In this document: in pieces, positions 1 through 8,363 of the stretch | Layout: the number at the start of each line of letters is the position of its first letter | Position numbering within the stretch: position 1 is the stretch's first letter | NCBI GenBank assembly: GCA_024699495.1 | Contig: JAILPK010000024.1 | Location: 1 to 61,341 of the forward strand | Reading direction: 5' to 3' | Source of the DNA: Bacteroidaceae bacterium | GTDB lineage: Bacteria > Bacteroidota > Bacteroidia > Bacteroidales > Bacteroidaceae | DNA: 61,341 nt | Translations under genes and position numbers: made by a program | The notes under the pieces: generated by a model | Databases searched by the model: none | What the model saw: the letters and a program-made list of their open reading frames with translations, nothing else | Told to the model about the DNA's origin: nothing

Positions 1-1
1 C

Positions 2-406
2 TGGGAAGGCGGCACCCGCACCCAGAATACCGATGGTCTGCTATCTGCCATACACAATCCCTGGACTCATATCATCAGTCACCCCGGCGACGGCACAGCC
101 GAGCTGGACTTCGAACCCATCGTTCGTGCTGCCGCACAGACTCAGACGCTGCTGGAAATCAACTCCTCAAGTATGATACCTCTGCGCAAGAAAGAAGCCG
201 CGCGGCCAAATAACCTGGAGATCCTGCGCCTCTGCCGCAAGCACGACGTCCCCATCATCTTAGGTTCGGATGCACACATCTCCTTTTCCATCGCCGACTA
301 TCGCTATGCACTTCCCCTGTTGGTCGAAGCTGACTTCCCTGATGAATTAGTTATGAACTACTGGCCGGAACAATGCATGGAGTACCTGAATATCCATCTC
401 GAATAA
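2..406 (+). CDS. PHP-domain phosphatase (YcdX-like), 3' part
   Basis: The C-terminal 134 residues of a PHP (polymerase and histidinol phosphatase) superfamily metal-dependent phosphohydrolase. The frame is open from base 2, so the start lies outside the window. Visible metal-site motifs are ISHPGDG near the left edge, LEINSSS in the middle and LGSDAHI towards the end, in the order expected for YcdX-type phosphatases. The substrate is not readable from sequence; the family includes histidinol-phosphatase-like and general phosphatase members. The stop codon at 404-406 is immediately followed by the inverted-repeat element at 408-599, which may end the transcript. The fold is well supported; the exact activity is not. 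Confidence 0.8.
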   Translation, partial: WEGGTRTQNTDGLLSAIHNPWTHIISHPGDGTAELDFEPIVRAAAQTQTLLEINSSSMIPLRKKEAARPNNLEILRLCRKHDVPIILGSDAHISFSIADYRYALPLLVEADFPDELVMNYWPEQCMEYLNIHLE

Positions 407-407
407 T

Positions 408-599
408 CCCGAATCGGTCATTAGGATTTATGTCAGGACGGCATATGTTTTTAGTGATTTGCTTGCCGTTCCTCTCGAAGGCGTAGTGGACTACGGCGAG
501 AGTGGACGGTGAGCAAGGCGCAAAAAGAGATGCTGTCATGGCATGAAAAGAACCAATAAACAAAAAAAATGCTCAGTTCGGCCTAATGACCGATTTGGG
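408..599. repeat. TIR-bounded hairpin element (MITE-like)
   Basis: About 192 bp bounded by inverted repeats at 408-425 and 582-599 (17 of 18 pairs match; the inner 14 bp AATCGGTCATTAGG is perfect). Inside, 462-517 folds into a long imperfect hairpin, with GCTTGC/GCAAG, CTCTCG/CGAGAG and CGTAGT/ACTACG pairing around a short loop. The right end (586-604) resembles 52172-52189, which suggests a dispersed family. No convincing protein is encoded. It abuts the stop codon of the PHP gene. That it is a mobilised element, rather than a static structured repeat, is inference. Confidence 0.6.
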
Positions 600-619
600 T
601 TTAACCAACTGGTTGGGGG

Positions 620-943
620 TTAATCTGCCTGAGTAGAACTATATTCCAGTTCTGCCTCAACGACCCACATGAGGTCGTCTGTTTCCCATTCGCCGATTTT
701 CTCTTTTTTTGCTTTCTCGCCTATGACTTTCGCCGTGGCTTCGATGTCTATGTCGATAAATCCTTCGTCGTCAGGCTCCTGTTCGAGGATTCCGGACTCG
801 GTGTAATACTCGGCTATGGCATCGATGAAGTAATAGAGATCGTCATCGGTGAATTTGGGTTTGACTTCCTGTGGCAGATATGCCTTGATAAATTCTATTG
901 TGCGGAGATCATCTTCCGCTTCTTGCAAAAAATCTTCTTCCAT
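620..943 (-). CDS. small acidic hypothetical protein
   Basis: A 107-residue protein, very rich in Asp and Glu, with no signal peptide, membrane segment or cysteines. It starts MEEDFLQEAEDD, and the rest looks like a compact helical domain with several YY/WE positions. I do not recognise a named family. Coding is supported by the full-length open frame with a clean ATG, the coherent composition and the position in a non-overlapping slot upstream of a repeat-rich gap. It is read in the same direction as trxA and dnaE, but gaps of about 200 and 370 bp make a shared transcript uncertain. Confidence 0.65.
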   Translation of the reverse strand: MEEDFLQEAEDDLRTIEFIKAYLPQEVKPKFTDDDLYYFIDAIAEYYTESGILEQEPDDEGFIDIDIEATAKVIGEKAKKEKIGEWETDDLMWVVEAELEYSSTQAD

Positions 944-1152
944 TATGAGGGGGCGGCCGGAGGCCGGGGGATGGAATATGTAATATGTAATATGTGAAGC
1001 CGCGGAGCGGCGGATTTAGCTTACTGCTTACAGGTGGCTGGCGCGATGGGGGGCCGCCGGAGGCCGCGGGGCTATAGATGCTATAGAGACTATAGATGCT
1101 TACAGCCGCATGCGGCCTCGAACGGCCTTAGCCGAAGGCTAACGGCCGCGGC
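944..1152. repeat. gap of GC palindromes and tandem short words
   Basis: The space between the acidic protein and trxA. AATATGT occurs three times in tandem (975-995), and a 9-bp word (CTATAGATG, CTATAGAGA, CTATAGATG) three times at 1072-1098. GC-rich self-complementary stretches such as GCGGCCGGAGGCCG recur at about 952, 1052 and 1110-1152. I see no gene here. Confidence 0.6.
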
Positions 1153-1464
1153 TTACAGGAGTTTCTGCAGTTTCTCTTCCAGGGCGGAGAGGGGGACGAG
1201 GCCTACTTGGCGCTCGATGACTTCGCCGCCTTTGATGAAGAGGATGGTGGGGATGCTTTGGATGCGGAAGCGCACAGCGAGGTCATCGTTTTCATCGATA
1301 TTGACCTTACCGATGGTGACTTGGCCTTCGTATTTCTCGGCCAGTTGCTCGATGTAAGGACCTACTTTTCTGCAGGGGCCGCACCACGGGGCCCAGAAAT
1401 CTACTACCATTGGCTTGCCTTGGGCAAGGATGTCATCAAAGGAGGCATCTGTAATTGCTAACAT
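1153..1464 (-). CDS. trxA: thioredoxin
   Basis: A 103-residue single-domain thioredoxin, the usual size for cytosolic TrxA. The redox motif WCGPC lies at residues 27-31 within FWAPWCGPC, and the cis-proline region (IQSIPTILFIKGG) is present near residue 75. There is no signal peptide, so it should act in the cytoplasm as a general disulfide reductase recycled by thioredoxin reductase. It lies downstream of dnaE on the same strand but is separated by a 368-bp repeat-filled gap. The order dnaE, trxA is one I associate with Bacteroidales chromosomes. Family assignment is secure. Confidence 0.95.
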   Translation of the reverse strand: MLAITDASFDDILAQGKPMVVDFWAPWCGPCRKVGPYIEQLAEKYEGQVTIGKVNIDENDDLAVRFRIQSIPTILFIKGGEVIERQVGLVPLSALEEKLQKLL

Positions 1465-1552
1465 AACTGTAAAAATTTAAAAATTATAATAAGCTATTAA
1501 AATTAAGAATCGAGTCGAAAACTCATGCGGCCGGAGGGGCCGCGTAGCGGGG

Positions 1553-1777
1553 TTGAACCCCTTGAACTTCTTAACCCCTTGAACCCTTAAACTCCTTGAA
1601 CTCTTAAACCCCTTGAACTCTTGAACTCTTTGAACCCCTTGAACTCCTTGAACTCTTTGAACTCCTTGAACTCTTTGAACTCCTTGAACTCCTTGAACTC
1701 CTTGAACTCTTTGAACCCCTTGAACTCTTGAACTCTTGAACTCCTTGAACTCTTTGAACCCCTTGAACTCTTTGAAC
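1553..1777. repeat. tandem CTTGAACT-type word array
   Basis: About 225 bp built almost only from 8-9 bp words of the forms CCTTGAACT, CTTTGAACT and CCTTGAACC, roughly 25 copies with small variations. It is flanked by GC-rich self-complementary sequence (about 1527-1552 and 1779-1803). It fills most of the 368-bp gap between dnaE and trxA (1465-1832), and I see no gene or clear terminator there. Being a slippage-prone array, its copy number could vary between strains. Confidence 0.85.
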
Positions 1778-1832
1778 CTGGCGGCCGCGGCCCGCTGGCC
1801 GCTAACTCCCGAACAGCTCGCCGGTGGGAGTC

Positions 1833-4800
1833 TTATGTATTGATTTTGTAATTCATGTCAGGGCGTGACTTTATGAAGTCTATGAGGGGGCGGGTGACGG
1901 TGATGTGGGTGTTGCGGCTCTGGAGAGTGAGCGGCAGTCCTCCCTCGGGGTCTCTGATGTAGAAGCTGAGGGCCACGTGTCCCGGGTTGTCCTTGATCAG
2001 GTTGGTGAGGGAGAACACTGTGTCTGAGTTGAGCTTGAGGAGGTCGATATAGATGGTTATGTTCTCCACGAGGTTGTCCTTGACATCGTTGAGGAAATCA
2101 ATACTCCCTATGTTTATGTCGTAGCGTCCCTCGATATATTTGGCCTGTTGCACTCGGGCTCTGACATAGAGGACGTTGCCAATCTCCATATATTTGTTCC
2201 ATTTCACCCAGTCGTTGCCAAACAGAGGCAATTCGTAGTTGCCCGAGAAGTCTTCGATGGTGGTAATGCCGAAGGGTTTCCCTTTTTTGGTTGTTCCACG
2301 TCGGACAGCGGTGACAATGCCCCCGAACATGATATCTTGGTTGCTGAACTGGCTTATGTTTTCGGAGAGCTGCTGCGCTTTGGCGTTGCATACATCTTCG
2401 AGAATGATGGCGTATTCATCGAGCGGATGTGCGGAGAGATATACTCCAACGAGTTCGCGCTCTTTGTCGAGCCTTTCCAGAGCGCTCCATTCGGGCACGT
2501 CGAGCGGCGGGGTGGGTGTTGCCACTTCGACCATGTCGAAATCGCCGAAGAGAGAGTTCTTGGACATCTCCTTGGCTTCGGCATATTGTTGTGCGTAGCG
2601 CACAAGAACATCTATATATAAGTCCCCCCTGGTGGTGACGGCGAAGAATTGTTCGCGCCTGACTTCGGGGAAACAGTCGAGCGCTCCGCTGATGACGAGG
2701 CTCTCCAGTCCGCTGCGTTTTATTGAGCTCATGTTGATGCGCTGGATGAAGTCGAAGAGGCTGGTGAAGGGGCCGTTCTCCTCCCTCTCCTCGATGAGTG
2801 AGTCAGCGGCGCTCTCGCCGAACCCTTTGATTGCGGCGAGTCCGAATCGCACGTTGCCCTCCTCATCCACGCTGAATGTGCGTCGGCTTTTGTTGACGTC
2901 AGGGCCGAGGCAGCTGATTCCGATAGACTTACATTCGGTCATCAGTTTGGTGATCTCTGTGATATTGTCCAGGCTTCGGCTCATCACGGCAGCCATGTAT
3001 TCTGCGGGGAAGTTGGCTTTCAGGAACGCAGTCTGGTAGGCCACCCATGAGTAGCAAGTGGCGTGACTTTTGTTGAAGGCATAGGAGGCGAATTTCTCCC
3101 AGTCGGCCCATATCTTCTCCAGCTTTTCCAGCGGATGCCCCTTGGCTTGTCCGCCATCGAGGAATTTGGGGTGAAGGTGGTCCAGTTTGTCCTTCAGTTT
3201 CTTACCCATCGCTTTACGCAGGGTGTCGCTCTCTCCGCGCGTGAATCCAGCCAGCTGACGTGAGAGCAGCATCACCTGCTCCTGATAGACGGTGATGCCA
3301 TATGTGTCGCTGAGGTATTCCTCCATGCAAGGAATGTCGAACTCCACCGGCTTGCGCCCCGTCTTGCGGTCGATGAAATCAGGAATATAATCCATAGGTC
3401 CGGGGCGGTAGAGGGCGTTCATAGCTATGAGGTCCTCGAAGGTGGAGGGGTGCAGTTCGCGCAGGTATTTCTGCATTCCTGCGGACTCGAACTGGAAAGT
3501 GCCTATGGTTCGTCCCTCGCAGTAGAGGTTGTATGTAGCTGGGTCGTTGATGTCAATACCCTCGATGTCAATCTCTATTCCAGTGGAATAATAAATATTG
3601 TTGAGAGCCTCCTTGATGATGCTGAGTGTCTTCAGTCCGAGGAAGTCCATCTTGATGAGACCAGTGTCCTCGATGATGGAGCCCTCGTATTGTGTGCAGA
3701 TGAGTCGCTCGCCGGTCTCTTTGTCCTCGGCTGTGGATATAGGCACCCAGTCGGAGACGGGGTCTCGGCATATGATTACGCCGCATGCGTGAACGCCGGT
3801 GTTTCTCACGTTGCCTTCGAGCATACGCGCGTATTTTATGGTAGAGGAGATTAGTTCGTTGGGCGAGGCTTCGGCCTGCTGCAGTTCGGGAACGGCCGCG
3901 ATGGCGTTTTGGAGATTCAGTTTTTTGCCGTCGGGCAAGCGGTCGGGAATGAGTTTGGTCAGTTCGTTGCTCTTCTCAATAGACACTTTCTGCACGCGCG
4001 CCACGTCCTTGATTGCAGTCTTGGCGGCCATGGTGCCATAGGTGATGATATGAGCCACGTTCTCAGCTCCGTATTTCTGTGTCACCCACTGTAGCACCTT
4101 GCCGCGGCCGTCATCGTCGAAATCGACATCTATATCAGGCAGTGAGATGCGGTCGGGGTTGAGGAAACGCTCGAACAGGAGGTCGTATTTTATGGGGTCA
4201 ACGAGAGTAATGCCGAGGCAGTAGGCCACAGCGCTTCCGGCTGCGGAGCCGCGCCCAGGGCCGACGCTCACATGAAGCTCGTGGCGGGCAGCGTTGATAT
4301 AATCCTGAACAATGAGGAAGTAGCCGGGGAAACCCATGGTCTTCATCACATGGAGTTCGAAGCGCAGGCGGTCGTCGATGTCCTTTGGCACTGGGTCGCC
4401 ATAGACCCGCTTTGCCCCCTCGTAGGTGAGAGACTTGAGGTAGTCAGCTTCGAGTTTAAGGCGATAGAGCTTATCCACTCCTCCGAGTTTCTTAATCTTC
4501 GACGCCCCCTCTTCCTCGGAGCATACTACATTGCCATTCTCATCGTGCGTAAATTCGTCGATGAGCTGCTGGTCAGTGTATTTCTCGTGGTATGATGCTT
4601 CAGTGCCGAAAGAAGCCGGGATGGCGAAGTTCGGCATGATAGGAGCGTGGTCGATGGAGTAGAAACTGATTTTGTCGAGCACTTCGAGGGTGTTGGCGAG
4701 TGTCTCGGGGTGGTCAGCGAATATCTCATTCATCTCAGCCTGAGTCTTGAACCACTCCTGCTTGCTGTAAAGCATGCGCTTGGGGTCGTCGAGGTCTCGG

Positions 4801-5546
4801 TTGGTGGCCAGGCAGATGAGGCGGTCGTGCGCTTCGGCGTTGTCTTCGTTGACGAAATGAACATCGTTGGATGCCACCACCTTGATGCCGTATTTCTCTG
4901 CCAGCTGGAAGATGACGGCGTTTACTTTCTGCTGCAGCGGGAAGGTCTCGCGGTTTGCTCTTTGTTGGGGGTCTTTCACCTCGTGCCTTTGCACTTCGAG
5001 ATAGTAGTCGTCCCCGAACATGTTTTTATACCACTTGATAGTCTCTTCGGCGCGTGCCATATCCCCGTTGAGGATAGCGTTGGGCACCTCTCCGGCGAGG
5101 CATGCAGAGCAAACGATGAGCCCTTCGTGGTATTTCTCCAGCTGTTCGTGGTCTGTGCGCGGGCGGGTGTAGAATCCTTCGGTCCAGGAGTTGGAGACGA
5201 GTTTGATGAGGTTGTGATAGCCAGTCTCGTTCTTGGCGAGGACGATGAGGTGATACCGACGTTCGTCGCCCATTTCCTTTTCCTTGTCATACATAGAGCG
5301 GAAGGCCACATACATCTCGCACCCGAAGATCGGCTTGAATGGTTCTTTTCCTTCGGCCTTCAGCCCCTTGTTCTTCTTGTTTACGTAGTTGAAGAACTCT
5401 TTTATGCCCATCATATTCCCGTGGTCAGTGACAGCCATCCCTGTCATTCCGTCGGCAATTGCCTTGTCAACGAGATGAGGAATACTGGCCTGTCCATCGA
5501 GCAGAGAATACTGCGTATGAACATGTAAATGGACGAATTTTTGCAT
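1833..5546 (-). CDS. dnaE: DNA polymerase III subunit alpha
   Basis: The 1237-residue catalytic subunit of the replicative polymerase. The N-terminal PHP domain keeps HLHVHTQYSLLDG, TDHGN, SACLAGE and ASNDVHF metal-site motifs, so it may be an active exonuclease. The polymerase core has the PDIDVDFDD aspartates (about residues 471-477) and the third acidic residue in MDFLGLKTL (about residue 634). A helix-hairpin-helix/OB region follows, with the OB fold near residue 1073 (IMFGGIV). Length fits DnaE1 of Bacteroidetes. A promoter facing this gene lies at 5568-5599, back to back with the psd promoter. Assignment is secure. Confidence 0.97.
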   Translation of the reverse strand: MQKFVHLHVHTQYSLLDGQASIPHLVDKAIADGMTGMAVTDHGNMMGIKEFFNYVNKKNKGLKAEGKEPFKPIFGCEMYVAFRSMYDKEKEMGDERRYHLIVLAKNETGYHNLIKLVSNSWTEGFYTRPRTDHEQLEKYHEGLIVCSACLAGEVPNAILNGDMARAEETIKWYKNMFGDDYYLEVQRHEVKDPQQRANRETFPLQQKVNAVIFQLAEKYGIKVVASNDVHFVNEDNAEAHDRLICLATNRDLDDPKRMLYSKQEWFKTQAEMNEIFADHPETLANTLEVLDKISFYSIDHAPIMPNFAIPASFGTEASYHEKYTDQQLIDEFTHDENGNVVCSEEEGASKIKKLGGVDKLYRLKLEADYLKSLTYEGAKRVYGDPVPKDIDDRLRFELHVMKTMGFPGYFLIVQDYINAARHELHVSVGPGRGSAAGSAVAYCLGITLVDPIKYDLLFERFLNPDRISLPDIDVDFDDDGRGKVLQWVTQKYGAENVAHIITYGTMAAKTAIKDVARVQKVSIEKSNELTKLIPDRLPDGKKLNLQNAIAAVPELQQAEASPNELISSTIKYARMLEGNVRNTGVHACGVIICRDPVSDWVPISTAEDKETGERLICTQYEGSIIEDTGLIKMDFLGLKTLSIIKEALNNIYYSTGIEIDIEGIDINDPATYNLYCEGRTIGTFQFESAGMQKYLRELHPSTFEDLIAMNALYRPGPMDYIPDFIDRKTGRKPVEFDIPCMEEYLSDTYGITVYQEQVMLLSRQLAGFTRGESDTLRKAMGKKLKDKLDHLHPKFLDGGQAKGHPLEKLEKIWADWEKFASYAFNKSHATCYSWVAYQTAFLKANFPAEYMAAVMSRSLDNITEITKLMTECKSIGISCLGPDVNKSRRTFSVDEEGNVRFGLAAIKGFGESAADSLIEEREENGPFTSLFDFIQRINMSSIKRSGLESLVISGALDCFPEVRREQFFAVTTRGDLYIDVLVRYAQQYAEAKEMSKNSLFGDFDMVEVATPTPPLDVPEWSALERLDKERELVGVYLSAHPLDEYAIILEDVCNAKAQQLSENISQFSNQDIMFGGIVTAVRRGTTKKGKPFGITTIEDFSGNYELPLFGNDWVKWNKYMEIGNVLYVRARVQQAKYIEGRYDINIGSIDFLNDVKDNLVENITIYIDLLKLNSDTVFSLTNLIKDNPGHVALSFYIRDPEGGLPLTLQSRNTHITVTRPLIDFIKSRPDMNYKINT

Positions 5547-5567
5547 AGGAACGTCGAAAAACGGGCA

Positions 5568-5599
5568 TAAAAGTACAAATCTTCCATCAACTGACCAAA
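5568..5599 (-). promoter_or_regulatory. dnaE promoter (Bacteroidetes type)
   Basis: Read on the minus strand: TTTG (5599-5596), 20 bp, then TACTTTTA (5575-5568), one base off the TAnnTTTG consensus. It lies about 20 bp upstream of the dnaE ATG. Confidence 0.5.
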
Positions 5600-5614
5600 A
5601 AAGCCGCGATTTTT

Positions 5615-5645
5615 TTTGCTCATCTATAAATAATGGCTACTTTTG
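5615..5645 (+). promoter_or_regulatory. psd-pssA promoter (Bacteroidetes type)
   Basis: TTTG at 5615-5618, a 19-bp spacer, then TACTTTTG at 5638-5645: a full match to the Bacteroidetes primary sigma consensus, 43 bp upstream of the psd start codon. It is divergent from the dnaE promoter. Confidence 0.75.
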
Positions 5646-5688
5646 TGCATCAAAAGTGATTAGTTGACCTTCTTTTGAAGAATAAACA

Positions 5689-6384
5689 ATGGTTAAACGC
5701 CTGCGAAAACTAAAAAAACAAATACGCCTTCACAGCGAAGGGAAGCATACGCTTATAATAGGAGCTATAGCATTGTGTTTGCTCTGCCTGCTTGTTGGAT
5801 TGTGCTTTTCGTTCTTCAGTCCTGTCTTCTGGATTGTGTTTGGTGTGTGTGCGGCTGTCTATCTGGTTGTGGTAAATTTCTTCCGTTGTCCAATCCGTAT
5901 TTATGACTATGACACCGACGGGCTGGTGATTGCCCCGGCCGACGGAAAGGTGGTTGTCGTGGAAGAGGTGGAGGAAAATGAGTATTTTCACGACCGCCGT
6001 ATTATGGTAAGTATCTTTATGAGTCTCTTTAATGTTCATGCCAACTGGATTCCTGTTGACGGGACTATAAAGATGATCAAGCATCACAACGGGCGCTTCA
6101 GAGCTGCGTGGCTGCCGAAGGCCAGTCTGGACAATGAGCGTTCGACAGTGGTCATCACCACCCCGGAGGGCGTGGATATCCTCTGCCGTCAGGTGGCAGG
6201 CGCTGTCGCCCGCCGCATTGTCACTTACCCGGCAGTGGGCGAGGAGTGCTATATCGACGAGCATCTCGGATTCATCAAATTCGGCTCGCGCGTGGATGTA
6301 TTCCTCCCTCTTGGCACGAAGGTAGAAGTGCAGGTAGGTCAGAAGACCACAGGCAACGAGACTGTGATTGCACACTTGCTGTAA
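5689..6384 (+). CDS. psd: phosphatidylserine decarboxylase
   Basis: A 231-residue membrane-associated proenzyme that decarboxylates phosphatidylserine to phosphatidylethanolamine. Two hydrophobic stretches at about residues 23-58 are followed by the [11 protein letters not shown] segment and the [11 protein letters not shown] region of the decarboxylase fold. The self-cleavage Gly-Ser, which yields the pyruvoyl group, is in KFGSRVD at residues 199-200, close to the C terminus. Length fits the short Bacteroidetes form, not the ~320-aa E. coli type. It is followed after 87 bp by pssA, which makes its substrate, so the pair forms the PE branch. Confidence 0.93.
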   Translation: MVKRLRKLKKQIRLHSEGKHTLIIGAIALCLLCLLVGLCFSFFSPVFWIVFGVCAAVYLVVVNFFRCPIRIYDYDTDGLVIAPADGKVVVVEEVEENEYFHDRRIMVSIFMSLFNVHANWIPVDGTIKMIKHHNGRFRAAWLPKASLDNERSTVVITTPEGVDILCRQVAGAVARRIVTYPAVGEECYIDEHLGFIKFGSRVDVFLPLGTKVEVQVGQKTTGNETVIAHLL

Positions 6385-6471
6385 TCTCACGTGCCCTCAG
6401 CTGTGCGTTGGCTATGGCGTGGCTGCTCCACTCTATTTAAATTCCCTGATTCCCTTAAATTCTTATAACCG

Positions 6472-7167
6472 ATGTTGTTTAATATTCCAAATATGCTCAC
6501 CTGTTGCAATCTGATTTGCGGATGCATGGCGACAGGTGCGGCTTTTTATGACAATTTTGCCTGGGCGCTGATCCTCATCCTTGTTGGCGCAGTGTTCGAT
6601 TTCTTTGACGGGATGGTGGCGCGAATGCTTGGCATCAGCTCAGGAATAGGCAAGGAGCTGGATTCTCTGGCAGATGTGATTACCTTCGGTCTGGCCCCCT
6701 CGGCTATGGTGTTTGCGCTATTTCGCTATGTCCAGTATCCAGAATGGATGCTCCCGCTGCAGGGCATAATGCCTTACACAGCCTTCATTATGGCGGCCTT
6801 CTCAGCCCTGCGTCTGGCCAAATTCAATCTTGATACCCGTCAGACCACGAGCTTCATCGGTCTGCCCACCCCGGCCAATGCCCTGTTCTGGGGCAGTCTG
6901 ATTGTGGGGCAGTTCCCGTTCTTGGTCAGCGGGCGCTTCAATGCCCTGTTTCTGTTTCTCTTCATGCTGATGTTCTCCTTCTTCCTGGTGAGCGAGGTGC
7001 CTCTGTTCGCGCTGAAGTTCAAGAACCTGAGCTGGAAGGACAACAGTGTGAAATATATCTTTGTTATCGTCGCCCTGGCTTTGTTGCCTTTAGGTTACAG
7101 CGCTCCGGCTGCGATAATAATCTGGTATATCATTTTATCGCTAATAGAATGGAAACTCAAAAAATAA
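6472..7167 (+). CDS. pssA: CDP-diacylglycerol-serine O-phosphatidyltransferase
   Basis: A 231-residue integral membrane CDP-alcohol phosphatidyltransferase with about 6-8 hydrophobic segments. The family signature is present near residues 41-70 as DFFDGMVAR, followed by G and LDSLAD (DGxxAR...G...D...D). It condenses CDP-diacylglycerol with serine to phosphatidylserine, the substrate of the Psd encoded just upstream. The last 19 bases overlap the start of aroB, suggesting translational coupling. Assignment rests on the motif and the psd neighbour. Confidence 0.93.
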   Translation: MLFNIPNMLTCCNLICGCMATGAAFYDNFAWALILILVGAVFDFFDGMVARMLGISSGIGKELDSLADVITFGLAPSAMVFALFRYVQYPEWMLPLQGIMPYTAFIMAAFSALRLAKFNLDTRQTTSFIGLPTPANALFWGSLIVGQFPFLVSGRFNALFLFLFMLMFSFFLVSEVPLFALKFKNLSWKDNSVKYIFVIVALALLPLGYSAPAAIIIWYIILSLIEWKLKK

Positions 7168-8216
7168 TAATAAGCGGAAATCTTGGAGAAGAGGTTGAGG
7201 AGGCAGTCGGACGCTTGTCGCCCGATCGTCTTTTTCTTCTGACTGACCATACCACCCGCGACCTCTGTCTGCCCCGTCTGCGTGAGTGCAGCCGGCTGAT
7301 AGCCAACATGGAGGCGTCGCATCAGATATCCATAGGCGCCACAGACGACAACAAAACCCTGGAGTCGCTTGTGGATGTGTGGACGGCATTAGGCGAGGGC
7401 GGAGCCACCAGGCACTCGATGATGATAAATCTCGGCGGAGGGATGGTCACCGACCTCGGCGGTTTTGCCGCCAGCACCTTCAAGAGAGGCATTGCCTATG
7501 TGAATATCCCAACGACTCTGCTGTCGATGGTTGACGCGGCCGTAGGCGGAAAGACAGGAATCAATTTCCGCGGACTGAAGAACGAGATAGGGGTGTTCAA
7601 CGCAGCTGACACAGTGATATTAGACACCGGATTCCTGCGCACCCTTGACCGTGAGAACCTCTGCAGCGGATATGCGGAGATGGTGAAGCACGGACTGATA
7701 AGCGACAGGCAGACTCTGGATGAGCTGCTGAGTTTTGACCTCGGGGACGTTGACTATGCGCGTCTGTCGGATATGGTGGCTGCCAGCGTGGCTGTGAAGG
7801 AGCGCATCGTGGCAGCAGATCCGCACGAGAAAGGTCTGCGCAAAGCCCTCAATCTTGGACATACTGCAGGGCACGCGCTGGAGAGTCTGGCTATGGAAGA
7901 GGGGCGCACAGTTTTACATGGATATGCTGTGGCCTGGGGACTGGTCTGCGAGTTGTGGCTGAGTGTGGTCCACTGCGGTTTCCCAACGCCTCTCATGCGT
8001 CAGGTGGCCCAGTTCGTGCGAGAAAACTATGGCCACTTCGCCATTACCTGCAAGGAATATGACCGACTCTATGACTTCATGTTACATGACAAGAAAAATA
8101 CGGCAGGAAGCATCTGCTTCACGCTGCTCGGCGAGGTGGGAGACATCCGCCTGGATCAGCATGTCTCTCGCGAAGATATATTCGAGATGCTTGATTTCTT
8201 CAGAGAGGGACTTTAG
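7149..8216 (+). CDS. aroB: 3-dehydroquinate synthase
   Basis: A 355-residue cytoplasmic enzyme that cyclises DAHP to 3-dehydroquinate in the shikimate pathway. The NAD-binding glycine-rich GGGMVTDLGGF stretch is near residue 98, PTTLLSMVDAAVGGKTGIN follows, and the zinc/substrate site appears as YAEMVKHG, LNLGHTAGHALE and LHGYAVAWG. Length is normal for AroB. The start overlaps the 3' end of pssA by 19 bp, so it is probably carried on the psd-pssA transcript even though the pathway is unrelated. A short-word repeat follows it. Confidence 0.95.
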   Translation: METQKIIISGNLGEEVEEAVGRLSPDRLFLLTDHTTRDLCLPRLRECSRLIANMEASHQISIGATDDNKTLESLVDVWTALGEGGATRHSMMINLGGGMVTDLGGFAASTFKRGIAYVNIPTTLLSMVDAAVGGKTGINFRGLKNEIGVFNAADTVILDTGFLRTLDRENLCSGYAEMVKHGLISDRQTLDELLSFDLGDVDYARLSDMVAASVAVKERIVAADPHEKGLRKALNLGHTAGHALESLAMEEGRTVLHGYAVAWGLVCELWLSVVHCGFPTPLMRQVAQFVRENYGHFAITCKEYDRLYDFMLHDKKNTAGSICFTLLGEVGDIRLDQHVSREDIFEMLDFFREGL

Positions 8217-8225
8217 GATTTATTT

Positions 8226-8286
8226 AGTTGACGAGTTGATAGCTTCGCAGTTGACGAGTTGACAAGTTGACGAGAAGACAAGTTGG
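8226..8286. repeat. tandem AGTTGACG/AGTTGACA words
   Basis: 8-bp words AGTTGACG, AGTTGATA, AGTTGACA repeated with one 7-bp interruption, in the gap between aroB and the GH43 gene. No gene is seen in the gap. Confidence 0.75.
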
Positions 8287-8363
8287 TATTCAAGAACTTA
8301 AGAACTCAAGAACATAAAAACTCAGATAGAAAAAATCAGAAAACAGCAATAAAACGAATGATT

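Noticed and set aside
351..563. 70-codon minus-strand frame across the 408-599 element
   Set aside because: It overlaps the PHP gene end and runs through the hairpin element; the residues look like translated repeat, not a protein domain.
2292..2307. parS-like string TGTTCCACGTCGGACA
   Set aside because: Three mismatches to the usual parS palindrome, inside dnaE and 28 kb from parAB; probably coincidence.
4647..5528. 293-codon frame antisense to dnaE
   Set aside because: Long antisense frame produced by codon bias; no recognisable domain, and dnaE is certain on the other strand.
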